Source of the DNA: Pyrocephalus nanus | Lineage: Eukaryota; Chordata; Aves; Passeriformes; Tyrannidae | Length of the DNA stretch: 64,000 nucleotides | NCBI GenBank assembly: GCA_038380795.1 | Contig: CM076261.1 | Span: forward strand, 35,055,866 to 35,119,865 | Direction of reading: 5' to 3' | Part shown: positions 22,663 through 34,816 of the stretch, one piece after another | How the letters are laid out: every line of letters starts with the position of its first letter | Numbering within the stretch: position 1 is the first letter of the stretch | Made by a program: the position numbers and the translations under genes | The notes under the pieces: model-generated | What the model saw: only the letters and a program-made list of their open reading frames with translations | What the model was told of the DNA's origin: nothing | Database searches by the model: none

Positions 22663-25600
22663 AGATGTTCTAATTCATAGTTCCTGAGCCATTTTCTATA
22701 TGTCTCTTAGTGAGATAATAGTATGTATAGCTTGTACAGTCACAAATCTACATGACATGTTTTTTTGAGCTATTCCATCTTTGTGAAATTGATACTTTTA
22801 ATGATGTGCTGAAATGTGAACTAGATATGTTTAACAGAGAGAGATGATAAGAGCTCTCTCTATCAGATAGGGGTGATATACCTATGTTGTGCAAATATTA
22901 TGACATATATTAGTAATTGTAAAAAATAATTTCTTATATTCTTGAACTCTTTTAAAATGTGTCTTGCTAAAACACAATATGCAGTTAAAATGAGTCAGGA
23001 GTTCAGTTTTATATAAGTTCTTGGCAATATCATAGTAACTAACATTTAAGCAGCTTTATTTTTTTTCATGTTGTAAAAATATCATTGTTACTTGCTGAAT
23101 ATTTGGCTTTCTATTTAAGTACACTCAAGAAGATTTAACAGAAATATTCTGATTTTTGCATTTTCAAAAAAAGCAGATCATATCTTGCAGAGACAGGAGA
23201 AATATAGAACCTCCTACTTAAAGGCAGAAATATTTGGTCATTAGAATGTGTTGTAAACCATTGTGTCTTGAATCTCTCCTGAGCGGCCTAGGGGTGATGC
23301 TTCAGGAAGAGCAACTGCAAAGAACAAAAATGGACCAGGTTTGTATTAATTATTCTTGCCATTCTTCGGAAGTCTTCTGGTTAAGATAATAGCAACCTGT
23401 AACCAAATATATTAGAATCAAGTAATAGATGTGGTGTGGTATTAAGATATAGATCTGATTCTGAAAGAAATTATGAAATATTAGCAGTAACATTTTCACT
23501 GAAATACAGTAATAATAGGCAGAGAAGAGATATGGGTCAACTTCAGCCATAGTAATTCTAGCCAGAGATACAGGCAATCTTCAGTCTTAGTTTTCTGAGG
23601 GTAAAAAAATTGCTATACTGCTTCTGATTGTTTGTATGAATCAGGAAAGAGCCACAGACTTCAGACTTCTATTGTCTTTTCCTTATTCTTGTTGTTCTCC
23701 TTATACACCTGGGGTAGATGCCACTAAAGTGAATTAGTGGTGCTTCTCTTAAGAGGTAAACCAGGATATAAGGGTAGAATCTACTACAGCTTTTTAAATT
23801 CAGTCCCCCTCAGGCCCAGAACACAGATTAATTAGTGACTATCTCTGCTGAAGAAGAGAGTTAAAAAGCCACCGTCTACTGTTTTTCTTTTTAAAACTCT
23901 GTGACTGTTCTGTTTTGAAAAACAAATGAAGGAATGGTAGAATTTCAGAATGAATAAACAAGTTGATTTTTACCTTGTACACACTGGTTTCTCGGAAACT
24001 ATTTTAGTAGCAGATTTTATTTATTCATATGTTTTTATATTTGCATGTTCTACTTCCTTGATTGTAAATGATAAACCCACTGTAGTTAAAGATGAGATGA
24101 AACACTAAGAAGTCATAAAGTAAACGATCCTGATTAACTCAAATTGGATGATGCTGAAATTACATAAAAGTTGTCTTGTGACTTAGGGCTCTACTTTCTT
24201 TAACATCAGCAGTGGCACCAGAAACGACAAGGGGTGAAAAACGTTCAATTAGGCTTTCAGTGACTCTTTCATGCTTATTAGAACTGAACTGAACCTCTTT
24301 GGGGTCCATTCACTGGAAGAAATAAAGCCGAAACCAATGATAGAAGGAAACATCAGCCATTTTTGCAAGTAATAAAACAGTATTTTATTGCTACATTATT
24401 TTATTACTTTTTCCTGTAACAACACTGCACAAAAATCAATAAAAAACATTACTCAGCTTTCACTGCTTTTGAAACAAGAACAAATTATATTCAACCTTCA
24501 GTGGCTGCGTGGATTGATGTTAATTCATTTCATAGCATTTGGTTGTTAGGCAAAAACTAGACTGCTCCCCTCTCGTGTCTGACATTTTCCTTTTAAACAT
24601 GAATTGTTTTTTCCTTAATGTCTTATGTAAGATAATTGTGCATTAAATGGCTTAGAAATGCAAAAATAGCTGACAGTGACCAGGAGGAGTTATTTTCAGT
24701 GGGCTTAAACAGACTTTATCTGCACACATGATTGTTGATTACTATTGCTTTTACTTACATTAATTAAATTAATGGATGTAATCACAGAAATATTTTGTTT
24801 TCATTGAAATAGACAAAGCTGACAAATAACTACAAAGCTGAAATTTAACGGTTCAGATTCTTGAAAACTCTGTGGGTTGTTTGGCTTTTTTCTTACAAAA
24901 AGCTTTGAGAAAGATTTCCCATGTTCCTCCTGTTACAGTTCTTTAATATTACTCTCAAATCCAATTTTGTGCACCTTCAATAAAGCTTACTGGCATGCAT
25001 TTTAATAGTGTTGAGGCATTCTGGAGAAATAGATGGGCTTTGCTTATTTTGTAAAATGCTGTACTTGATGCTGAAAGAACTAATATCCCTCTGTAATGAC
25101 ATATCGTCAAGTAGGTTTGTCACTCTGGAACTACAAAAATATGAATTCAGGACGCAGATACACTGAGGATTGTTTGCCTCCTAGCTAAAAAACATCTTTT
25201 CAGATTGCAGCATGTTTTATATCTGCAAAAATGCTGTGTCCTGAACGAAATGTAGAAGACTACAACACTTTATGTAAGCAATTTCACATTAGATATTTGA
25301 TGTTGTTCTGAAAGTTCTTAAGAGTAGAGGGAAGGCTTATGCTATTGGCCAGAACATGGCCAGAACATGCCAATAAAAATGTCAGAATAAAATGACAACA
25401 ATAAGGCATAGCCTTATTTGAGGGTTTCTTAATGTGCTATCAAAAAGGAATAAATGGAGCAAAATTGCTAAATCTACTTTTAAGAATACTTGCAATTTAT
25501 TATTCAATCATATATTTACCCTATGAACTGGAATTTTGGGAAATAGTATTTGCTTTTATGTCTCTGCTGATAGCAAGGCTTCCTTTTTTGTTTTATATTT

Positions 25601-28600
25601 TAAGGTTTGGGGTACTTTTTTAAAATCCTGCTGTATGGTGGCAAAGAACTCTAAAGTTTTATTTATATTAAAAGAAGATTCTATTTTTCAGGAAAGAACA
25701 ATCTGGTAGACCTTTATTTACATGAAACAAAGAAAGAAACAAGTTTTCCTTACATTTCAAGTAAACTCTGATTTTTTAAAAATTTAAAGCTACAAGGAAA
25801 TCTTGGACCAGTCACATTTGCAAATTTTATTTAAGAAATGGTTCCTTACACATTACAATACAGGAAAATTTGAACTTTGGAGAAAAAAATCTGATTAATT
25901 TCATCACACACTAATGGGCATCAAAACAAATATTGTAGTTAACATAATTAAAGGCATATTAAAATGTTAAAGGCAACTCAGGAAATGGTGTTATTGAAGT
26001 TGTGCTTATTTCTTTATGTGTGTGTTATGGGTGAGTTTTAATCATATTTTTTTTCAGGTTTTTTCTTTACTGAAAGAAAGCTGGCCCATTGTCCCTGTCC
26101 AATGGGTGGCCATACATTTCATTTGCTTTATTCTGATTAGGGGGGACTATCAAGTATTATGCTTTGTTTTGGTTTTTGTTTGTTTTATTTTGGTTTTTAT
26201 TTATTTTGTTTTGTTTGGGGTTTTAGGTTTGTTGTTGTTGTTGTTTTGGATTTTTTTCCCTAGAATGCCTATTGTGCTCAGCACTATAGAAGATGAGTGC
26301 TTGGCAACTAATTTAGTTATAAAAATCCTTATGACCTAAAAGGCTTATTTGTATGTCTTTTACAAATAAGAGATGAAGAATAACTACTAAAGGATGAAAA
26401 CACCTTCTAGATGGGATATGTAGCTGTGAATTCTTGGTCCTAAAGACAGATGGCTTTGCCATGAGGTTGGAGCTCAAAAATTTTTATTACCAATATTTAT
26501 TTTATTTAAAGATTCCCTAGTAGAAGTAGAAATAGGAAACTGCTACTTGGGAAACGCTACGTTTTTTTGGAGCATTTTCACTACCAGTGACAATCTCTGT
26601 ATGAAATGAGGCAAATCTCTACACAAAATAGTTATTATACAGTAGCCTCAAACCATTCCCAAAACAAGTCTACCTGGTGTGTAACTGAGGAAAATAGAGG
26701 AAGATGAACTAAGATAGGGGAGAGAAGGGTTACCATAATACTTGGAATATATGCAAATTTGCAATAAGGAAGAAGGTTTTTTTCTCTCTCAACAGTGCAC
26801 TAGTACGGAAGAAGGCCAGACTGAGCCCTTAGCTACAAAGGACCGGTTTTTTTTACAAGGATTGTTTTTCAGATGATATAGTTAAAGGTCACAAGACAAC
26901 CTTCATGATTTTCTTTTTTTTTCCATCTCCCAGCCTCATTTATACCAAGGCTGTTCAGGTCACTGTTTTGAGATGGTGATGCAGGAAGGTTTATAAATCT
27001 TTGGTGTAATTGTGCATAGTAGTTGTCTAAAGTTTCTCTTTTGGGAGTGTCATTTAAAAAGGTTACTGTGACATTTCCAAATATTTGTCTTGTTAATAGG
27101 AATGAAACCTGTTTGTTTCCCTTTTCATGCATGTATGTTGTGCATATGCATATATATGTTTATATAGAACACACCTGTCCTTATATATGGAATACCTACG
27201 TTAGAAATAATATTTTCTTTAGATTCTATTTTGCCCTGAATGAATCGATAAAGAGTAGCAAACAAACAATACTTCTCAAACATGAGTAATTTGGAGGAGA
27301 GACAGATGGACAACAGTTTCCTTCCAGTAATAGTTTTCATCAAGCTCTGAGTTACAAACAAATTTTACCAAGTTCTGTTGCTAAATAAAGTGATGCTTAT
27401 GGCAGCTAAATTAACTATATATCCTTGACTGTGTCTGATGGACTTATTTCACAGAGTGAAATATTTTAAATGGAAATTTAAATTTAGTCCCATTAAATCT
27501 AGTGCTTGTTAGCTGTTATGCCAGCAATGTCTTGAAAATGTACCCATTACATTTTCTTTGAAAAAATTTGTATTTTGACCCTACTTATACTGTAATAAAG
27601 GGAAGTTAAGTTTAGCTGAGTATGGGTGAAATGGAGTTTTTCTATCAATAGCATCTAGCATGTTGTCAATCTACTTCTCTTCGGCTTCTGTTAGAACATT
27701 TTCTGGAAAATTATCCCATCGTGATTCAGCAGTAGTTGCAGATGTGTAGAAAGAATGTAAAGGATTCTTGATCCATTTGAATTGAGAATTATATGGTGGG
27801 ATTTGTTTTTGATGGGACGGAGAATGTCATAAAAATGAGAACATATTAATCATTATACCAGAAGGTTTATTGAGCCTGTCTTTGATGATGGGCATCTGTG
27901 AGTGGTTAGGAAGAGTGTAAGCATAAAGTAAGCATGTAGTGATACTTACATATAGAAGTTACTTCTATGATCACTGTCAATAAAAAATTCCAGGGCTTCT
28001 TATGATTATAACTTATGTGGATGAGGTTTTGACACATTTCTTTCTACAATTTTGTAATCCATTTAAGCAATTAACATCTACAAAATCTTTCAGCAAGTAA
28101 CTCCACAACCTTAAGTGTCTTTTGTATCTGAAAAATAAGTTTTTTTCTTCATTTTGAACCTGGTATTTTTTGTTTTTGCTAGAAGATTCCTGTTTCTATT
28201 ATTGAACAGCACAGTTAATAGTAGATCCTCCATCACATCTATGTTTTCATAGATATCTGTCTACCTCTTCTCAGCTGGAGAATCCAAACCTGCCTTATTG
28301 TTCCTTATAAGGAAACCATTTTCTAACTTTGATCATCCCTTATCCTCTTTATCTTTGCTAGATGGAGAATATCTTGTCTGGGGGAGAATATGCTAATGAC
28401 AGCAATAAACCTTCTATATAAGAACATAATCAGTAGCATAGGATTTTTTTATTCTTTCTAATAATTCTTAATATATTATTTCCCTTATTTGCTTAATACT
28501 GAGGTAATGTTTTCACAAAGTTAGCTATTATAAGTATGAGATCTCATTTGTGAATAACTCTGTTGCATCACTCCATCTCTTCACATTCTTTTGAATGCCC

Positions 28601-30439
28601 TTTTTATTAACTGGTCCTAATTGCAAACTCTAAGCTGTCTTACCCCATTATTCATCTCCTTTTCCAGATCAGAAGATCAGATCATGAAGAATTCCATTTC
28701 TGTCCTTCCTCTGCTAGGACTATTGAATATTTACTCTATTTGATTTTCTGTACTTTATTGAGGAGAAGACTTTTCAGCCTATTTCTTTAGGAGTGTTGAT
28801 GACAGACCTTGTCAAACATCTTTTGGAAAGCTAAACAGACTATGAAATCTGAAATTCCCTCCTCTATACGTAAAAACTGTGACTGCCTTGATACCTGGCA
28901 TGTAAATGTAAGTGGTCAGATCTTCTTTCTCTCTTTGTGAACAAGCAGATTACCACACTATGCAGAAACCAGCCAAAGTTACAAAAAATCAGTACTTCTC
29001 TAATTGTTTACTGTTATGAAATTCATGTGGGGAGATACATAATGGAGATGTGCATTGTGATGGAGATATTCTTTACGCACCTATATAAAATACAAAAACT
29101 TTCCACAGTAAATTTCTTTGTCAACAGTGTTATGACTTCCAAAACTTTTCAGGCATTACTGTTAAATTGATTTCTTGTATTTGCTGCACTTTCTGTGAAT
29201 GTAGAGCTGCAAGTCATGTTACTTTGTCATCCTATAACCTGTTTGGAACATAAAAGTTGTTTCTAGATTTAACTGCTGAATTTCTTCTGTTCTTGTAATG
29301 AATATAATAAATTAGAATTTATTCTGCTTCCCTCAAAAAGTTTTGCCCAAATTTTCCACACACAGTATCTAAACATGGATGGAAATGTATTTAGAAAATG
29401 CTTTCCTTCCAATGCTTTATCAACAGTCAAAATATTGTTTTGCAAATGTTAATGGAAATGTACAGAATTCTTTTTTCTATGCATAAGTTCAAAATATAAA
29501 TTATCTCTGGTTTGTAGTAAAAAATCAAAGATGAAATATTTCATAGTTCTTCTCAAATAGATTTTTAATTTTCATTGTTCACAAAGGTTGACATCAATTT
29601 AAAGACAATGAATTTTCTCTAAAGTTAAATGTTTTATTTTAATTTTTTTTTTAAAAAAAGAGAAATTCTCATTCAGAAAAAGTGTTGATTTAAAAACTGT
29701 CATTTTGATTTCATGGTTGATTATGTTCCTTTAAAATGAAAACAAAATAGCTGTGAAGAACAAAAAAAACAAAAGCATTTTAAAAAAAAACCTGCCCAGC
29801 TTATTGTATTTATGAATTCTGATGTTTTATTTCTAGATTTTACATCTTCTGTCATGTAGAAATGACTTTTCAGCCAGTTTAATTGTATTAGTATAGAGTT
29901 TAAATAAGCCTGTGAAAAACTGGAGAGACAATAGAGAAGCCTAGGATATTTTGTTGCAAAAAAAATTGGTTTTCATGTCTCCTTATATTTGCTATTATCT
30001 TCTTATGTTTTCTATTTACATGATGGTTTCGGACATAATAGATAACACTGTTATGAATAAGTGAAATTGTTTTAGCATCTTGCCTATCTTGCTGTGAACA
30101 GATTACTGCTGGATGATTTCTGTGCTGTTCAAGTAATAGTATTTGAAGGCATCAGGTAACTTTTCTTGTCAGATCTCTAGTTCACTTATTTAACAGAAGT
30201 AAGGAAACCTAAACTCTATTATTTCTATTCCTATATCAGATGTATTTTACTAACTAGGCTCCTAAACGATTAACTGATTTTTCTTTTCTGTATTTAATGA
30301 TGTATCAAAAGAGAATATTTACTTTTTCCCAAATGTTGGATAAACCTAGAAGAGCACTATAAAAAGTTTTATTTCTGATGAATAAGGGCTAACCAGTCTG
30401 AAGGAACTTGGAGCAATGACTGGACTTAATTTTCTCCAT
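22663..30439. other. Non-coding AT-rich region
   Basis: No gene or classified mobile element was recognised. Between about 26160 and 26255 the plus strand is T/G-rich. Between 24530 and 24830 the sequence is complex and rich in ATTA-type homeodomain cores, a possible but untested conserved non-coding element. Confidence 0.7.
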
Positions 30440-30500
30440 CATTCACAATGGTCTTTGTGGCTCCCTTCCAACTCAGAATATTCTGTGATTCCATGATTAA
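30440..30500 (+). mobile_element. CR1 LINE 3' tail remnant
   Basis: Short plus-strand fragment containing CTCCCTTCCAACTCAGAATA followed by TTCTGTGATTCCATGATT, the usual CR1 3' end with its imperfect ATTCTRTG repeats. Only the tail is left, with possible further homology upstream to about 30375. Confidence 0.75.
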
Positions 30501-33500
30501 TGTAACAAACAGCTCTGTAGCCAGTAACAAGTGTTTTTGTAGTTAACCCAGTAGAAGCAAATTATAAGAACAGGTTTGAAGGAGAATAATGTAGCGAATT
30601 TTGTTCTCTTTCTTTCAACTGTGTGTGACAGGTAGCATAAGAAGAATTTTAAAAAATCATTATAGGAACCTCCGATTCAAAGGCAACAGAATCACACTGG
30701 AAAATGAGTGAGAGGAATGAGGTGCAAACTCTTGACAGACAGTAATGTAATTGATAAATAGTTTGGCCTGGGAATATTATTACCTATGATTGAAGGAAAA
30801 ATTGTGAAAATAGGATATCTTTTAAGAGTGAATGAGTCAAAAACATCTGCATATACAGAGCTGGTAGCTGGTGAATATTGACCTGACCATGTGCAATGTG
30901 AGGATTTGATTGCTTTAGGGGTTTGTTTTATTCTCTGGGGTTTTTCACTCCACTTAGACAGTTCCTACTATCAACCTTTTCCCCGAAGGCCCTGTGAAGA
31001 ACTACTATTTTCACTTTTGTTTTTAACATAGGATCTTGTACACATCTGCCTCCATAAAACCCATTAAAAAAAAAAAAAATATTTTTTTTTTCTTGCAACA
31101 AACTCAAAGAATACACTGTCTTGTGGGGGTCCAGTGGCTGAAATAGTTTTGATATGCTTCTGAATTTTTAAACATTCAGAAGATCTGTCTTGTAAGCAAT
31201 TTGTAAGTTCCACTTGAAATGCAGTATGTATGTATTTTCTTTGTTTTCTGTGGTCCTCTGAAGTTTCATACAACTTCATGTGTCTAGGCTTAGGAGGTGC
31301 TATTTGGGAAGCAAGTATCCTGTTTTACATTTTCTCCACTTTGAATCATCTAGGAGTTTCACTTTCCAATTCCTCACTATTCTAAGGACGTAAGAAGACA
31401 TTGTGATAGTGCCCTTAATTGCTTTCCTCTACCTTTCCATGACATATGATACTCACAGCATTTATCTTTTCCTATATGGCCTTACATTTGCTAAGCTGTT
31501 ATGACTCATCCATGGTGTACAAGACCTTGAGGAACACTGGACTTTTCTGTTACTGGATGTAATATTAAGGACCAGACTCCGTTACTTAAGTGATACAGGT
31601 CCCAAAATAAATCAGATGTGACAATGAATTATAACTTCCACAATGTTTTTCTAACAATTTGTCCGCACAGGTGACTGCATGTTCCTGTGCACACTTTCAC
31701 TATGTTGAAATAGTGTACAGTAAAATGGTATATCTATTTGTAAAGAGGAATTCTACATGCAGAGTAGCATCTATAGCACTGAAATGAAATTTGTGGTTTA
31801 GCTTTTCCTAAAATGCACTGGAGAATTAATCTCAAAGGATATGGCAACAAGAAATTTCATTTATACTGTTTATATAATAATATTATTACTATGTTTATAT
31901 ACTGTTATATACTTTCACCGTGTGATTCAGATTCTGCTGAACACTTTTAAAAAAACTTTCTTAAACATAGTGATAGACAAATATTTTCATATAGTATTAT
32001 TTGGAAATCAGTACTGTGTAATGCAATCAAAATACTAGACTCTTATTTGACATTTGCTGATAAGTATGAAGAATGAGGGAGCTATTTGCATTTGTTTTTT
32101 CTTTCTGGAAACAAACTAGAGATTTTTACTGAGTTATATCTGAAAGTGTTGTCTTGACCTATTTAACCAAAATTTTGGTTTCAGCAAAGAGGTAAAAACC
32201 CAGCTGCTTTACAGCCTATTTTATTTTCTGTCCTACTATATACTCGGTGTGTCACTGATCTCAGTGTTGCTGTAGATAGAAAATAGTTTTGAAAGAATGT
32301 CTTTTGTCTATTTATGTATTTAATGGATGAATATTCTTTGTTTGTTTCTTCCTATTACATGCTGTTGAAGGACTAATAGAGATTTGGAAGTAAAAAAAAT
32401 TAGGTCACATTCACTTCATAATTATAAAGAAGATCAGCTGTTTGTATCACCTATAAGACTGCTACAAAGCTTTGTCATGCTGATTATGTGAGGTGTTTCT
32501 TAATATTTTCAGCATAATTTTCTATTAAGAAATATAAAAAATCCTTAGTTAATGAAAATATTATTGAGTGAAATGAAGAAAAATCCATAATTTTCACAGG
32601 TTCTTAATAGATCAAATAGTTTAACTTGATATCAAGTCAATAAAAATTTCATCTCCATTGAACCAAAATAGCTTGCATAATGGTACTGTATTCAGCTTTC
32701 AACTTCATTGGGTTTAATCAGTCCACTAAGGAGACTGAAATATCCAACCAAATGAAAATGCAGCATTCCACTTTTCAAAGGACTAATGTATTTACACTAT
32801 ATCTTGTTCTTAAGCCAGTAAATGAAGAGAAACAGAGGAGGGATTATCCTTCAGATGTGTTTATCCCACAGTAACTAAGTAAATACAGACCTTTTGACAT
32901 CCTGGTTTTCCTCTGAAATTATTTAATCTCAGCACTGTTTCAAAATTGCAGTGTTTATTTAGTATAAAATTTATGTAACCAAAAGATTGAAAGAAAAAAG
33001 AGAAAAGAGATATTTTAAAATGTTTTCAGATACCTCCTTTGCTTTGTGATAACTAAAGTATAATTTTGGTCACAGTTCACTGGTTGGTCAAGTTTCTTCT
33101 GACTAGACTTTTCCAAGATATCCTAAAGCTCAGTAGATTGAGTGGAGGCTGTGATAGTTTTACTGACAGTTTCCCAGTCTTCAGACTGAGAGCTTTAAAG
33201 GAGATTACGTTATCCTCAGGTGGTTGCAATACAACACACAGTGGTTTGTCATCAAATGATTTGTCTTCGGAAAAATGGAGCTTAAAAATTATTGTTTAAA
33301 CATATTTTTACACTTGATCCCTGGCAGTTACAGACCATTTCAGATTATGCAATTATGATTCAAAATGGAGAACTATAGAATAAATAAACTAAGATTTTGA
33401 AACTAATTATATGTGTTTGGATAGACTAGTTGTACAGGCTTTTAAAATAATACAGTTCAAATTGAGACAAAATGGTGATTCATCTTTCTAGGCTAGAATA

Positions 33501-33744
33501 TGATTAGTTGAGTGCAAAAATAAAATTAAAAAAAATTCTCTTAAACTGTAGGAAGCAGCACTTTTGAGCAAACAAGTCTATAACCTGATCCTCTCCCAGT
33601 GAGCATAAGCACTTCAGACTGTGTTGTGTATGTAGTGAATAGTGCAGCGCACAAGTACTAGCAGTTGACTTTGCTGTCATTGGAGAAATTCCATGTTCTC
33701 TTCAAGCCTGAAATTCATGGCCAGAACAGGCAGGCAAGCAGCAA
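30501..33744. other. Non-coding AT-rich region before the CDH10 3' end
   Basis: No gene or mobile element was recognised. An A-run/T-run inverted repeat at about 31064-31091 could fold into a hairpin. Short frames are unsupported. Confidence 0.7.
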
Positions 33745-34322
33745 CATAGTTGTAAAAACTGGTTTATTTTTTAAAAATAAATACAAAAATATAAATATAA
33801 AACATTGGCAGATAGAATTTGATGAAATGAAGTTGCACAAACTTTTTTTTTAAACCAGCTGCATATTACACTTATTAACACCACATGTACATTTTGTTTT
33901 ATCTTAATGTACAGAACAGGACATATTGGATTTTTTTCTTCTTTGCCATCTTAAAAGCTTGCAGGGATAAGACATGTACCTAACAGAAGCGGCTTGTACA
34001 TGAGGTTGCTTAAGGGATTATCACCCTGTTCAAATTTCTGAAGGTAAGATATTGTTTATTTTATTTACTAAAATGGACAACACTGAATTTCCATAGCTTT
34101 GGCTCTTGGAAGTTGATTAAATAAAATGCTGTATATATTCCAAGTGGCATCCTACTAGAAAGAATGAATGACATTAATGGACAAGTTTAAAACAAATTTT
34201 AAAAGGAAACCATTGTGCTGAGTGGCAGGAAAAAATTTCCTGAATGTTAAATACTGTTGAGTGCAGAAGGTGTCTGTAAAATTACTTCCACTCAAAGGAA
34301 AAAAAAATGAAGCTACTGTAGG
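33745..34322 (-). other. CDH10: Probable CDH10 3' untranslated region
   Basis: AT-rich sequence follows the stop codon in transcript direction. AATAAA signals on the minus strand occur as an overlapping pair at 34065-34055 and again at 33768-33763, the latter followed by a T-rich stretch. Either could end the transcript. The 33763 signal would give a 3' UTR of roughly 560-580 nt. The end point is a guess without RNA data. Confidence 0.45.
33763..33768 (-). terminator. Candidate polyadenylation signal (AATAAA) of CDH10
   Basis: Minus-strand AATAAA, 555 nt past the stop codon, with U-rich sequence downstream. Alternatives are the AATAAA pair at 34055-34065. AATAAA is common by chance in sequence this AT-rich. 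Confidence 0.35.
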
Positions 34323-34816
34323 TTAAGAAGCGTCTTTGTCACTTTCTCCTCCACCGTACATCTCAGCTAGCTTATTAAACCGAGGGCCCCATTCTCGGAG
34401 GTAATCATAGTTTTGGTCTCCTTCGGTAGTACCTGACTCCAAGGAGCTCAAAGATTCAGCTACTGAATCGTTTCCTTCATAGGCATAGGTTGCAAGCGAG
34501 TCATACGGCGGTGCGGAAGGATCAGTATCATGCTCTTTTAGCCTTTGGTTAATGAAATCTCGGACATCTGTGTTGTCTGGTGCCGAAGGAGTCCTGCGTG
34601 GTACAAATAATGTTTCAGGGATAATGTCTCGTCGAAGCTTCTTATCTTCAATAGCTGCAGGATTCCTCAGTGTGCCAATATCAAAGGCTTGGGTGTCTTC
34701 CTCTCCCCCACCTTCATCATTATAACTCACAATGTTGTCTCTGATGTCCTCTTTAGAGAGGATCAAAGGCTCCTTCTTTCGTTGCCTCTTCAGAGCAGCA
34801 AATAGCACCACTATAA
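34323..34816 (-). CDS. CDH10: CDH10 terminal coding exon H+1 (494 coding nt): cytoplasmic catenin-binding tail
   Basis: Completes the membrane helix ([17 protein letters not shown]), followed by a basic stop-transfer stretch. The juxtamembrane segment with [15 protein letters not shown] is the p120-catenin-binding region in classical cadherins. The C-terminal part, with [14 protein letters not shown], a Ser-rich stretch and [20 protein letters not shown], is the beta-catenin-binding region. The frame ends at TAA (34325-34323) after SDKDAS. The acceptor AG is at 34818-34817. The exon is complete and undamaged, and matches the expected length of about 163 tail residues. The open frame's apparent GTG start at 34811 is not a translation start. 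Confidence 0.98.
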
